A DNA stretch of 64,000 nucleotides from Pomphorhynchus laevis (Eukaryota > Acanthocephala > Palaeacanthocephala > Echinorhynchida > Pomphorhynchidae). This document shows positions 45,791 to 57,012 of this stretch, piece after piece (position 1 is the stretch's first letter; each line of letters opens with the position of its first letter). The stretch spans positions 51,053 through 115,052 of the forward strand of contig WNNJ02001060.1 of NCBI GenBank assembly GCA_012934845.2. The letters are read 5' to 3'. The position numbers and the translations under genes are program-made. The notes beneath the pieces are model-generated. The model did not search any database. It saw only the letters and a program-made list of their open reading frames with translations, and had not been told where the DNA came from.

Positions 45791-47194
45791 TTATTTATGC
45801 TTTTGAGCTTTTGTTTGGTAGAATGATTTCAATTTATCACTTTCCAAATGCTTAACTTCTTTTTTGAAAAAATTTGGTTTCACTGCTGATGAGAATATCG
45901 CAGGGATTTTCAACTTGCTACCTTTATCTATACTCCAAGCCTTATCCTGTTCAAAATTGGGAACATGAACATTTTGGATGGGCTGCTCTAACTCTTTTGA
46001 CACAGTAGGTTTCAATGACGATTTAACAGCCTCTTCAGCTTTCAACAATCGTTTTTTAACCTCTCCCGGTGCAACAATAGGTTCTGCTTTTGTGGCTTTT
46101 TTGCTAGTCAGAGGTTTTTTGCCGGCTTCGTTATCTTTAGTCTCAGGTCCACTGGTTTTATCATCAGCTTCAGAATGTGCTATATCCTTAACATCATCTT
46201 CAATTTCTATTATTTCTTTAATCTTGCCTGCACCTTTGTTATACACCAAATCGAGATGATAACTACCATCAGGGTTATCAATTCGTTGAATTATGTAATC
46301 TCCAATTATCAGAGCGTGTAATGTAGGAATGCTTATATTCATTGACAGCAAGGCCTCTAGTTCTTCCGGACCAAGACGACCATCGAATAATTTTAGCACT
46401 TTTTCAACGGGATATTTACGTTCAAGTATTGATTGCAAATATTTCTTATAACCATCTTTGCTATATACCAATGTTATTACGTAGCCGGATCCATCATCTA
46501 AAGCTGCCCTTGAAATTTCGTAGTTTCCTTTAATAAGACCTTTGAGTTGCATATCAGAAAGGCCACTATCAAACACTGCCTTGATTTCTACAGGAGAAAA
46601 TTTATATTTTAGCAATCCTGCCAATTGATTAAATGTGTATTCTCCACTTAGCATTTTTTCAATTAGTTGATTGTCAATATTTAGCAGGGGATCGGCAATA
46701 TCTAATTGTTGCAAAATCTTAATTTTTCCGTCTACTACCTTATAGTGACCATTGATTACTGCGTCTAAAGCACATGCGTTTAGTTTACCATTTCCAATCT
46801 CTTGAAGTACTAAATCTAAATCTTTATCTGGAATTAATCCGGAAAGAATTCTCCTTTTTCTAGCTTTATCCTCCTTATGTTCCTTGTCAATGATAAGGTC
46901 CATTATATTTGGTGGCAACTTACTATCAAGCTTATGGGGTGCAACACCAGTCAAATCGAAGTTGATCGAAATTGAATATCCGGTGCCATCTCCTTTGTCA
47001 ATTTTCTTAATTTCGTATTTACCGTATATCACTGCTCGTACTTGGTCTATGTTTACTGGGGCACCCAGTAAAAAACCGCATATCATATCCTGGTCTTCTT
47101 CCTTCACATAATCACCAAGTATATTTTTAATCTGTTCCAAACCGTATTGTTTGTTCACAATATTTTGAATCTGCTCGTCCGTTGGTGGTGCCAT
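45791..47194 (-). CDS. Intact gene for a protein with four internal repeats, family unknown
   Basis: Uninterrupted frame of 467 residues from the ATG at 47194 (MAPPTDEQIQ); an in-frame GTG four codons earlier is not a likely start. The protein holds four diverged units of about 70-90 residues. Each ends in a signature I-x-G-x-Y-x-I-x-x-(I)D-x-x-DGSGY plus a hydrophobic strand: residues 54-80 (VIYGKYEIKKIDKGDGTGYS), 145-163 (VINGHYKVVDGKIKI), 218-245 (LIKGNYEISRAALDDGSGYV) and 295-320 (LIIGDYIIQRIDNPDGSYHL). Each unit starts with a helix like IKNILGDYV or ILSGLIPDKDL. Residues 330-467 are a charged, Lys-rich, low-complexity tail. No signal peptide or membrane segment. I recognise no known family; function cannot be stated. 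Confidence 0.85.
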   Translation of the reverse strand: MAPPTDEQIQNIVNKQYGLEQIKNILGDYVKEEDQDMICGFLLGAPVNIDQVRAVIYGKYEIKKIDKGDGTGYSISINFDLTGVAPHKLDSKLPPNIMDLIIDKEHKEDKARKRRILSGLIPDKDLDLVLQEIGNGKLNACALDAVINGHYKVVDGKIKILQQLDIADPLLNIDNQLIEKMLSGEYTFNQLAGLLKYKFSPVEIKAVFDSGLSDMQLKGLIKGNYEISRAALDDGSGYVITLVYSKDGYKKYLQSILERKYPVEKVLKLFDGRLGPEELEALLSMNISIPTLHALIIGDYIIQRIDNPDGSYHLDLVYNKGAGKIKEIIEIEDDVKDIAHSEADDKTSGPETKDNEAGKKPLTSKKATKAEPIVAPGEVKKRLLKAEEAVKSSLKPTVSKELEQPIQNVHVPNFEQDKAWSIDKGSKLKIPAIFSSAVKPNFFKKEVKHLESDKLKSFYQTKAQKHK

Positions 47195-47401
47195 CAAAAA
47201 TTTCACACCAAAAATTATACGCGATAAATCAAAGGACTAATATTTGCTAATAGTTTACAGGCAGTAAATACTAGTCTTATATAAAGAAAAATTCCAGGCT
47301 TTCACAATCTCGTCATCTTTAGAGAGAGCAAAACATCAGGCTTTTTGCTACAGTGTTTTGTATTTTTGTTAAATAGAATAATATCTCTATCAACGACGAA
47401 A

Positions 47402-47538
47402 ATGTTGTGGAAATTTCCGTTGATAAACACAAATGTAATTCACAAATTCAGGAGTCAAAGCCAAACTCCGTTTACCACAAGGTGTAACTGCGGTTTATGC
47501 CGATCTGTATTTTGTGCATCGTCATCTGATACCACAGG
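47402..47538 (+). CDS. Possible first exon of a divergent gene
   Basis: An ATG at 47402 opens MLWKFPLINTNVIHKF, then TRCNCGLCRSVFCASSSDT, up to a possible donor (cacag|gtttat). Only about 200 bp separate it from the start of the minus-strand repeat-protein gene, as in a divergent promoter. A good acceptor (ttttcttatttgtag at 48096-48110) lies downstream, but the exon that would follow stops after about 15 codons in the matching phase. The start looks amphipathic, as in mitochondrial targeting. This is a weak call. Confidence 0.2.
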
Positions 47539-47539
47539 T

Positions 47540-48780
47540 TTATTTTAGATAGAGATAGGAATCAGCTGTATGAAAATACGTCCCGACTAGGCTTTTTTCA
47601 GTCGATAGAATACATCTAATCGAAAAATAATAACCAGAGGGAATAACATAGGAAAATATATCATAACTTATTTTTTACATCTTAAAAATAGTGGATGATA
47701 TATTTGAGAAACAGGCACAAATACCAAAATGTTTTCAATATGTTCAAAGGTCAAATTTCGCATATCCAAATATCAACTTGTTTTGCATTAAACTGCAATC
47801 TTGAGAGTGTAACTCATTGCTATGCCATGAATGTAATCAGATACAACCTTTTCATATTTACTTAAGATAATTTTTACAATTCAGGCAGCTGCTTTCACAG
47901 ATAAATTGAAATCATTTCTTTAACACTGTCATAATTGGCAGATGACATGGCAAAAACAGGTTTCCGACACGATTTTTAACCAAAGAAATGCAAGAATTTG
48001 CACCCAAAGGTATAATGAACATAAATAACTAAATTTGTTGATTGAATTGTTCGAACTAAGTATTAGATTCACCAATAGGATCAAACTGCAAAACATTTTC
48101 TTATTTGTAGTTTCGGTAGTCCGCTATGGTCAGTGTTCGGGCAACAAATAAGTCGTCAACTAAAAAGTCCATTCGTGCGATAGGTGTTCCCACGACACCT
48201 GTCAACAGGTATTCCCATTACCAGAAAAATTTTATCCTTAAACATTTTTCTATAAAATTGAAAATTGCTTTAGCTTAGAATGATGCCAAAGTTTTAATTC
48301 TGCTCTCAGTAAAATAGTCTAGTCATTAGTACATTGTAGTTTTGATGTGCTGATTACCTGATATATTATGAGGCAATCTATTGTATGATAATTCCACATC
48401 AATTGAAAAACGCACGCATGTCTCTTCGTTATATCTTCTTAATGTCGGATTTAATGTAGATTAAATCCGACATTAAGAAGATATAACGACACTACTTTTT
48501 AATATGGATTTTATATATAAATATAACAACTATAATTTATAATATTATATATTTTAATAAATGTTATATATAAATATAAACGGAGGTAGAATAAATATTA
48601 TAATAATATAAGTAATACAATATAAGTAATTTGCCATATATTTTATATTTCAATATTTTAAAATTGGAATGATGCAAATCGTCTTTGAATCATAATTCTT
48701 TGAGATAATTTAAATATTCTTTTTAAGATACTTCGCAAACTCTTATTGGCAAAATAATTGAATATGTATATTTTGATAAT
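47540..48780. other. No gene recognised; contains one long palindrome
   Basis: Apart from the possible splice acceptor at 48110 and the palindrome at 48427-48488, nothing coding or repetitive is identified. Confidence 0.45.
48427..48488. repeat. Perfect palindrome, 29-bp arms
   Basis: Left arm cgttatatcttcttaatgtc continues with ggatttaat and is followed by a 4-nt spacer (gtag) and its exact reverse complement. Perfect identity suggests recent origin or gene conversion. Not followed by a T-run typical of a terminator. Confidence 0.9.
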
Positions 48781-48782
48781 TT

Positions 48783-48905
48783 ACTCAATTATATAGTATA
48801 CTCAATTCTATAGTATACTCAATTATATAGTATACTCAATTATATAATAGTATACTCAATTAGATAATATTTTCAATTATATATACTCAGTTATACTCAA
48901 TTATA
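48783..48905. repeat. Tandem tatagtatactcaat repeats
   Basis: Five to six imperfect copies of a 16-17-bp unit built on atatagtatactcaatt. Confidence 0.85.
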
Positions 48906-48907
48906 TG

Positions 48908-49543
48908 TGCCGTTAGCTATCGAGATACTTGGAGCATTTGGTCCTTCGGCCACCAAGTTCTTACAGGATTTGGGAAAGAGGCCAGGTCGGGTCACTGCAG
49001 ACCAGCACGCAGGTTCGTTCATCATACAGCGTCTAAGCTCTGCTGTTTAAATGGGCAATGCGGCGTGTGTGCTGGATGTGATCATTGCAGCGTTCGCTGC
49101 CCTGACAGAAGGGGAAGTTCACGATACAGGCGAACAAGGAATGCTGTACGATGATGACCAGGTCCGATTATTTGAAGACGTCATGGATGGAGCCGAAGAT
49201 CCTTTCTTGATGGAATCGACTAAGAATGGCATCGATGCGTTGTCAGGAGAAACGACAGCTGGATGGGCAGAGAAAAGAAACGAAGACGAGAATGTTATCA
49301 CCGACGGAACTAGTAAAATTGTCTCAGTTGTAAGCGACGTGCAAGAATAATCATCAGAGGCAATACATAGTGACACAGACAAGAATGTGGACGTGGAAGC
49401 GGATGAAAAGGAGAAAGCAAACTAAGAAGAATCTGATGATGAAACTTCGGTAGAAGACGACGAGAGCAATGAGGATACAGCAACTGATGATGGGGCAGAT
49501 GACGATAAAACCGAGACAGCCGACTCGGTTGAAAAGGACGATT
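48908..49543 (+). pseudogene. Retroelement protein C-terminal fragment with acidic tail
   Basis: Reading from 48910: LAIEILGAFGPSATKFLQDL, then FIIQRLSSAV, a stop, and MGNAACVLD. The block G-x-x-GP-x-A-x-x-FL followed by QRLS-x-A and GNAA resembles FIPVIFTSSGGIGPAAMPFL in the R2-like element at 11.6 kb and the decayed copy at 58.8 kb. The remaining frame (to 49350, then on to 49543 with two stops) becomes extremely acidic: VEDDESNEDTATDDGADDD. RT and nuclease core are absent. The family link is by motif only. Confidence 0.5.
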
Positions 49544-49544
49544 A

Positions 49545-50250
49545 ATTTGAAAACATTGTGTTTGTAACTTGCACTACTTTATAAAATTTAAAATTATATA
49601 GAAATATACAAATAATATGCAACGCGAATTTAAAATACGATGTTGATATAATATAATATATAATAAATATATTATATTAATACTCGTATTGACTTTAATA
49701 TTATATTTATATCAATAAGATTTTCATTAAATTATTATATTTTTATTATATTATGCTTAGATACTTAGAATATAACATTCAATATTGATATGAAACTTGT
49801 TAATTCTGGTTTATATACAAAAAATTATCGTAAAATAATTTACGATATGAATTTTTTCTTCAAATTAATCAACGGTTTAGAAAGCTAATATGCAGAATTT
49901 TCGATAGTGTTTGTGTCATGTGGCAACCATAATTGTCTTAAATATAAAGCTTGTTTCACAAGAGTCTAAAACTGCGTCAGTAGGAATAGTTATATTACAC
50001 CAAATAGGATTTTGAATTCAAATTTAATTTTAATGCAGTAAAAGTGTATTTTTTAAATAAATTAATAAAATATGTTATCTAAAAAGTTAATGAATAAGTA
50101 AAAAATGTCCAATAAAGCAAAACGGATTTTACTCATTTTTGGGTTGCTATTTCTTAAGAAATTTAGTTTAAAAAATGGCAGAAGTTTGCATCTCAAGGTG
50201 TTTATAGCTTAAAATGTTAACTGTTTTTCGCAATCACATTTAAAATATTA
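49545..50250. other. AT-rich, no gene recognised
   Basis: No ORF or repeat shared with other parts of the window was identified. Confidence 0.45.
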
Positions 50251-50520
50251 GGTAATGATCAAAAGCCAGTTCTCTTTGTATGTAGAGTGAATGTGGTAGA
50301 TCTTTCTAGATTTTATTTCAGCGTGAAACCATCTTAAGCCAAACAGCCCTTTGTCAGATGCTGCTAGACCCGTTGTAAGTTTAGTCTGAGTCAACTAAAG
50401 TAGGTGGCGACACTGGAAAAGCAACGTTAAAAATTATGACTTAACAAAAGTTACACGTACACAATCGAATCAGAAGCATGTAAGTACTAAAAATTTAATT
50501 TTTGATCTTATAACAGAAAA
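50251..50520 (+). repeat. PLE-associated module, plus-strand copy
   Basis: The stretch containing cagatgctgctagacccgtt, gtaagtttagtctgagtcaa and ggtggcgacac, then aaaaattatgacttaacaaa, matches the minus strand of 54600-54900 almost base for base in places. The second part overlaps the PLE C-terminal cysteine region (YDLAKVTCTQPDWK in the copy at 52860). I read it as the PLE linker plus non-coding sequence. Confidence 0.7.
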
Positions 50521-50670
50521 ATTTTAAAGTTTGTGATATATAATGGTTTTGTATATAATGGTTTATATAATAAATATAATAATGGTTTTTATTGTAATAA
50601 TTGTATTTATTATATAATATTATATATAATAATGTTTTATTTATATAATAATGGTTTATAAAATGGTTTT

Positions 50671-51049
50671 GTATATATATAATATTCAAGGTAGTAAATA
50701 GCCAAAAATTATTTTACTACTATAAACACTAGCAAAAAACAGAGATAAAATTTAAAACGTTTCGGCTGAATTTAGGATTTTTTCAATTGTATGTTTATTA
50801 ATTATCAAACTTTTTTAAGGTCCTACAAACTTTTTCAAACTTTATTAATTATATATATAAATATATAAATATATATAAGAATTTTAATAACGAAGACTTT
50901 TGTTTTTACGAAAGTCTTCGTTATTAAAAGTCTTACAATTGAAAAAGTCCTAGATTCGGACGAAACGTTTTAAATAAAAGTCTGTTTTTTGCTAGTGTTT
51001 ATAATAGTAAAATAATTTTTGGCTATTTACTACCTTGGATATTATATAC
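50671..51049. mobile_element. Foldback/MITE-like element
   Basis: Long inverted repeats: ccaaggtagtaaatagccaa then aaattattttact and cactagcaaaaaacag on both arms (50685-50805 and 50930-51045), with a central palindrome (taacgaagacttt / aaagtcttcgtta, 50888-50925). The left arm carries about 75 bp of extra AT-rich sequence. No ORF. A TTGAAAA / stem / GAAACG arrangement lies in the right arm (50938-50975). Confidence 0.85.
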
Positions 51050-51124
51050 CTGAACTCAATGGAGAGTCCTAGCAGGCAGTGTAACAAGTTTAATCCTCAC
51101 CAAGGAGAAAGCTATAACAATATA

Positions 51125-51730
51125 TATATAGTTATTGCGAAAAATCGCTTGAAACTGTGGTCCAGGATCCAATCTGGCTACGATTGATTTTTAATCCATA
51201 TTTGCTGCTAAATAACACAGGACTTTGATCATCAGCTCCATCAGTCTAATGTATCACTCCGAGACGTTCCTAACCACCCAGCAGTCATCGTCAGTCGAAT
51301 GAAGTGGTTAGGGTACGTTTCGACTGCTTTTGTGATAACTATAAAGACACCAGCAATTCCTCACGATGCTATACGAAACTCAGGTGCAGAAGCGTTTTTA
51401 CTGGCTTGTTGCGTGTGTGGACCTTCTAGTTATTCTTTATATAAGGCACAAATACGTATCCGTTGATTACGAGGGCACTGAATTTCTCACAGGATTCCAA
51501 AAGGAATGCGTCATTTTATAAATTGTTATTGCGAAAAATCGCTTGAAACTGTGGTCCAGGAGCCAAAGCTGGCTACGATTGATTTTTAATCCATATTTGC
51601 TGCTAAATAACTGGACTTCGATCATCAGCTTCATCAGTCTAATGTATCACTCCGAGACGTTCCTAACCACCCAGCAGTCATCGTCAGTCGGATGAAGTGG
51701 TTAGGGTACGTTTCGACTGCTTTTGTGATA

Positions 51731-51735
<5 letters not shown>
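51125..51735 (+). repeat. U-V-U array of the mid-repetitive element
   Basis: Two U units (gcgaaaaatcgcttgaaact to gtgataacta) at 51137-51343 and 51531-51735 flank one V unit (taaagacaccagcaattcct to ggaatgcgtc, 51344-51525). The same units are arranged as an inverted pair in ARL6IP5 intron 1. Confidence 0.9.

Positions 51736-51790
<55 letters not shown>
51736..51790. repeat. (TA)n microsatellite
   Basis: About 27 uninterrupted TA dinucleotides directly after the last U unit; length likely variable. Confidence 0.95.
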
Positions 51791-51793
<3 letters not shown>

Positions 51794-51804
51794 TTTTGAA
51801 AGTT

Positions 51805-52970
51805 TCGAGCATTCAAAAGAATTTTGAGTGCTCGACAAAAGAATTTTTATAACACACGAAAGGAATAAATTTTCAGAATATATATATTAAATCAATTCTG
51901 ATGAATTGATTTAGAATATATAAACGAATCAAGAGTTATTCTGGAAGACATCCTTTTTGACTGAGTAGATTTTCCACCCATTAGAATAAGCTCATTTTAC
52001 ATCTATAAGCATTTGTGCCGTATTTTTTTAACTTTTACCATATAACTCTTTCGGAAGTAACTTTTAATCAACATTGATAGAGATTTACCACAAATAATGC
52101 TCTATTATTCTGCCAACAATCTTGTTATAACTCTATTAGTGGTCAATACTGTAAAGTGGTGTTAATCAATCGACGTTTCCACTATATGGTTTTTAAAAAA
52201 TTTGCTTAATATACATGTTCCTTAAATTACAAGTTCGCATCATAAATATGGCGTCTAAAAAAACGAATATATTTAATTTTAATAAAAGCATTGATCAACG
52301 TCCAAATTTAATTTTGTTTAAAACATTGATCAACGAAAAATTTCTTATCTTAGAATAATAAACTAAGCTTTCGTTAGTCACTCAACAATACAAAATTTGA
52401 ACATTTAAGACCATATACAATAGATTTCAACAATCAAAAACTAGATTTCGTTTTGTCTTAAATAAATCAAAAAATATAGTGTTTAAGATTTGTGGGATCA
52501 GTCAATTTCAATAATATCTACCAACATTTTTAGTAGAAAAAATGCTCCAAGTGATCTAAGAATGCTCGAAGCATTTGAAGAATGCTTCGAGCATTCAAAA
52601 AAATTTTGAGTGCTCGACAAATGAATTTTTAGATCACACAAAATGAATAAATTTTCAGAATATAAATACGCACGATTTTAGTACGCTTTATACAAATCTA
52701 GGTTTAGTAGATATTAAAGAAGCGTTAGTAAAATTAATAAATCTTACATGTGGAAAAATATATACATATATAGATATACATATATGTTATAATAATTATA
52801 ACGCCTATCTAACAAAAATTAAACTATCACGTAAAATTTCTTATCCGAGAATAAAATATTATGACTTAGCAAAAGTTACATGTACACAACCAGATTGGAA
52901 AAATACGTAATATTTTAATTTTAGATCTTTTATATGCAACAGAAAAATTGTAAAGTTTGTAGTGTTATAA
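51805..52970 (+). pseudogene. PLE fragments (RT motif A region and C-terminal Cys region)
   Basis: The sequence gagtgctcgacaaaagaatt then ttttcagaatata occurs at 51830 and again at 52605; it is the coding region STKEFLEHTK preceding motif A. In the second piece YALYTNLGLVDIKEAL (about 52680) corresponds to DFSTLYTNLDLADIKDAL, the motif A block. At about 52860 it jumps to YDLAKVTCTQPDWKNT, which lies close to the GIY-YIG end of the protein. The RT core between is deleted. The intervening 51900-52550 has no recognisable coding. Confidence 0.65.
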
Positions 52971-53149
52971 ATAATATTATAGTGTAAATATAATATAAAT
53001 ATATTATATAAATATAATATAAAATATTATATAAATATATTATATAAATATAATATAAATATTAATATAATGCACATGTGAATTGCAATATATTGGAAAA
53101 ACATATCAAATGTTAAAAACTAGGTTTTTAATATCTAGGTTTTCAATTT

Positions 53150-54100
53150 TTATACACTTTTAATCCATTATAGGACAATGACTTGTAATAATTGCTTCTA
53201 ATCTAGATTTGTATAAAGCGTACTAAAATCGTATGTATTTATATTTTGAAAATTTATTCCTTTTGTCTGTTCTAAAAATTCTTTTGTAGAATTAATACTG
53301 AAATAGTGTTTTATACCAGTATTAATTTCGATTACCTTGCAATATTTTTTAAAAATGTGCTTTAATTACTTTAAGTATTTTATTCATATAAACAGAAAGT
53401 GGTTTTAATGTACATTTAAACGCACTACATATGAACCTAGGTTTTATTGGATTTTTATGTAATTTTGGATTCCAATATAATATAGGTATAGTTTTATTAT
53501 CTGATTCAACCTTTATACCCTTTTTATCCATTATAGAACAGTGACTTGTAATAATTGTTTCTAAACTCAACTCACTACGTTCATATGTTGGATTTACATT
53601 TAAATCATTAGAATTAACCTCTTTCATTAGTATATCATAATAAAGCTTTTTGCATATGAAGACAAATTTATTACTAGCTTTATCAATAGTTGTTATTATA
53701 TAGTTATCCTTTAATTTAGTAAGTTCTTTATACATATCTTTATTAATTTTATCTTTCCTTTTATAATTGTTTGTTATTTTCATTTTATTTTTAATTTTAT
53801 CAAATATATAATCTTTCCAAATGTTTATCTTAGATATATTCGAGCTTTCACTATTAATCAGCTTACTAAAGTAATCATTTAAGTTATTATATAACGAATT
53901 GTAAATTTTATTTTTGTCGTTGTTGTTATTTAATCTATATTTATACCCTTTTGATAGCAGCTTTCTTAATTCACAATTTTCAATTAATTCTAGATTATGG
54001 GTACATATATGTTCATTTATTTTATCAAAATTAAGACTTTTACAATTGCATTCAGTTTCTATAATATTTCTAATATTATCGTTACATGTTGATTTCAATT
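53150..54100 (-). pseudogene. PLE reverse transcriptase, N-terminal half
   Basis: The frame 54098-53349 (249 residues) is open: CNCKSLNFDKINEHICTHNL, then ELTKLKDNYIITTIDKASN, VFICKKLYYDILMKEV, NPTYERSEL, ILYWNPKLHKNPIKPRF and TLKPLSVYMNKILKVIK. The P-K-L-H-K-x-P block followed by R-F-I and T-x-PLS is diagnostic of Penelope-like RTs. After a break it continues to YDFSTLYTNLD (motif A, near 53210) and then stops abruptly. Motifs B and C are absent. The plus-strand copy at 57.5 kb is nearly identical in the shared part. Confidence 0.85.
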
Positions 54101-54129
54101 CTTTATTATAATTACAAAATTTTCAACTT

Positions 54130-54900
54130 TTACCTTATTTTATGAATATATTTACTTAAATCTGATCCTATTATTTCTTTAATTTTTGAATTATTTAAAA
54201 GTCTACCTATATTTATATTATCTATACATTTATTAATGAAGTTTATGGTTAATGTATATTTTTTATTGTTATTATTAACACTTATTATATAATTATAGTA
54301 TTTTGTATTACAATAACTGTCTATTATACAACTTTACCTATGATAATCGATATAATATATATTATATTATAATTGTTTATTATTTATTTTCGGTAACTAA
54401 TATTATTTTTATTGTTAAAATTTAATCTATATTTATACCCTTTTGATAGCATTTAGCATTTGATAGGTTTTTCCTTATTAGATACACTACACCTGCAATA
54501 TTGCAGTTACAACTATTATTAATATTTAATGAAAAACATTTGTTTGTCGTATTACTTACGATAAAATTATTATTATTTATAATATCACAAACTATACATT
54601 TTTTTTCTGTTACATTTAAAAGATCTAAAATTGAAATCATTAGTACTTACGTATTTTTCCAATCTGGTTGAGTACATGTAACTTTTGTTAAGTCATAATT
54701 TTTAACGTTGCTTTTTCGGTGTCGCCACCTAGTTTAGTTGACTCAGACTAAACTTACAACGGGCCATCCAGCAGCATCTGACAGGGGGCTGCCCTGCTTA
54801 AGGCGGTTGCAGGCTGGAACAAGATCTATAAAGATCTACCACCTTCACTCCACGCGCTACGCGACCTAGCTATTGGCCATTACCTGGTCTCTTAAACGTG
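54130..54900 (-). pseudogene. PLE C-terminal Cys/GIY-YIG part lying upstream of an RT N-terminal part
   Basis: The frame 54640-54422 reads CIVCDIINNNNFIVSN and CNCNIAGVVYLI: the Cys-rich linker and the GIY (VVYLI) strand that normally lie at the C terminus. On this strand they come before the RT N-terminal frame. The sequence 54410-54130 between them encodes the start of the RT region (NFINKCIDNINIGRLLNNS). The order C-terminus then N-terminus is expected at a junction of two tandem PLE copies. Further upstream (54900-54640) is the module also seen at 50251-50520. Confidence 0.7.
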
Positions 54901-55075
54901 ATCACGTGAAGCAGTTTACATTTTAAAGTGTAAACACCTTGGGATGCAAACTTCTCCCTTTTTTAAAAATTAATAATTCATCAAACTTGTTTGAAAATAA
55001 GAAAAAATGATAGTAAAGTCGTAACCAATAATACATAGTTTTAGTATTTCTGACGGAGGTCATATTACCGGGAAA
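54901..55075. other. No gene recognised
   Basis: Spacer between oppositely oriented PLE pieces. Confidence 0.4.
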
Positions 55076-55537
55076 ACAATGTCCACAGATCAACATTATA
55101 GAAACATTATAGAAACTGTATGCAATTGCAAAAGTCTTAATTTTGATAAAATTTATAAACACATATGTACACATAAACTAGAATTAATTGAAAATAGTGA
55201 ATTAAGGAAAATGATATCAAAAGGATATAAATATATGTTAAAATATATATATAATATATAAAATTCACAATTCCTTATATAAAATAACTCTAATTCTTAC
55301 TTTGGTAAGCTGATTAATAGCGAAAGCTTAATTACATCTAAGATTAAAATAGGGAAAATTTATATATTTGATAAAATTAGAAATTAAAAATAAATTATGA
55401 TAGACGTAGATTAAATTAAACGTTAAAAATTATGAATTAGTCAAAGTCACATGTAGACAACCAAATTGGAAACATACGTAAATATGTCTAATTAAATGTA
55501 ATTTTAAATGTAACAGAAAAGCTTGTGATATTAAAAA
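55076..55537 (+). pseudogene. PLE fragment, plus strand, target of the LINE insertion
   Basis: At 55079 MSTDQHYRNIIETVCNCKSL and ICTHKLELIENSELRKM match the RT N-terminal frame at 54098. From about 55430 the sequence gives the C-terminal linker (LVKVTCRQPNWKHT, CNFKCNRKACDI) up to 55537, where a LINE interrupts it. The linker resumes at 57090. Confidence 0.75.
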
Positions 55538-57012
55538 GTCTTCTCTTGACCCCTCTCTTCCTTCATTTTATCGACCAATATCAATTATACCAACCTTATC
55601 TAAAATTCTTGAACACCTTGTCCTAGATCAGATCAACAAGTATTTCTTCATCGCAGCTCTACCTTCTTTTCAATCTGCTTTCCGCTCCAATATTCCACTG
55701 AACTAGCATGTCATAAAGTATTTTATGATCTGCACTCCGCTCGTTGCAAAGGACTTTGTAGTGTGGTAATATCGCTTGATCTTTCATCTGCATTCGACAT
55801 TGTCGATCACAAAATCCTTCTTTTTCGTCTTCGCTATCATTATGGCTTCTCTTCGTCTACATTGGCTTGGTTCTCTTCGTATCTCTCCGATCGATCATTT
55901 TCCGTTCATTATAATTCAATGTGTTCTCCTTTATCTTCTCTCTCCTTTGTGGTGTACCTCAAGGTTCAGTACTTAGTACTATTCTCTTTACGCTTCTTCT
56001 TGTAGATTTATCTTTTATAACCAATAAATTCTGCTTCAGAGTAATGCAGTAATTTTGAATTAATGAACAAATTAATTCGATATATATCATCAGTATATCA
56101 TCATTCGATGATGATACACTTATTTATTCTCACTTGTCTCCTCATTCCCTAAGCTAACTTTTTATATCCTCGGCGAATTGTCTTCGTGCTCTATCAGAAC
56201 ATCTAATTTCTTTGTACATATCCTCAATCCTATCAAATCTAATGTGTTATGAATTTTACCCTCCTCCGTTTCTGTATTGCCTCCTTATCTTATCTTCAGA
56301 CCACAACTATTCCTGCTGTAGATAAACTAGTATTTCTAGGCGTTCACTTCGACTTAAATCTGAATCTCGATCATTTTATTCGTGATAAAACTAGATCTTC
56401 AAATATTCTTCTCCGTAATGTTCGTCTAGTCCGAAATTCTCTAGATTTTAGTTCTTGTAAATCTCTTATCTCCTCCCTTCTTTTCCCACGTATTGATTAC
56501 CGTCTTAGCCTTCTCGTCTACTCTTCAAAGTCATCCCTTAAACCTCTTCAACGCCTCATTAACACTGCGGTGCGCATCCTTTTTCGACTTCGTAAATTCG
56601 ATCATATATCTTTCTATTTATCAAAACTTGGATGACTAAGTATTGATCATCGCGTTCGTTTTCGTCTGATTTGCCTGACTTATCGCCTTCTCCATTGTAA
56701 TTCTCCTTCTTATCTTTATCTGCCAACTCTAAGTGAATCTCGCTATCTTTCTACTCACCTACGTTCCTGTGATTCTCTTCTGCTACATGTACCTATTCAC
56801 TCAACCAACTTCAGCCGTCGATCCCTACATATCCCTGCTCCACCACTTTTGAATTCACTACCTGATCACCTGCAATCTTCATCCCCATTCCAATTTTTCA
56901 AAAAGCAACTACAATCAATGCTACTAAACGATTAACTTTTTTAATCTGTTTCGCTTTTGTGGGCTTGTAAGCACACAGTCTGTGTGCATTTGCCACATTA
57001 AAAAGACTAAAC
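55538..57012 (+). mobile_element. CR1-like LINE (family B) inserted in a PLE
   Basis: Starts inside the RT: LPSFYRPISIIPTLSKILEH (about 55555), then VISLDLSSAFDIVDHKILLF (motif A, 55765), CGVPQGS-like remnant near 55950, VDKLVFLGVHFDLNLNLDHF (56320), PLQRLINTAVRILFRLRKFD (56540) and a 3' end with cagtctgtgtgcatttgcca and cattaaaaagac. Four or more frame breaks. The 32-bp PLE sequence at 55506-55537 is repeated at 57090-57121, so the insertion is flanked by a direct repeat. Confidence 0.85.

Noticed and set aside
48111-48210. Plus-strand open stretch (MVSVRATNKSSTKKS) as an exon
   Set aside because: Bounded by plausible splice sites, but its open phase does not fit the candidate exon at 47402 and no homologue is recognised.
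50495-50689. 64-codon minus-strand frame rich in Tyr, Asn and Ile
   Set aside because: It is only a translation of TA-rich simple sequence.
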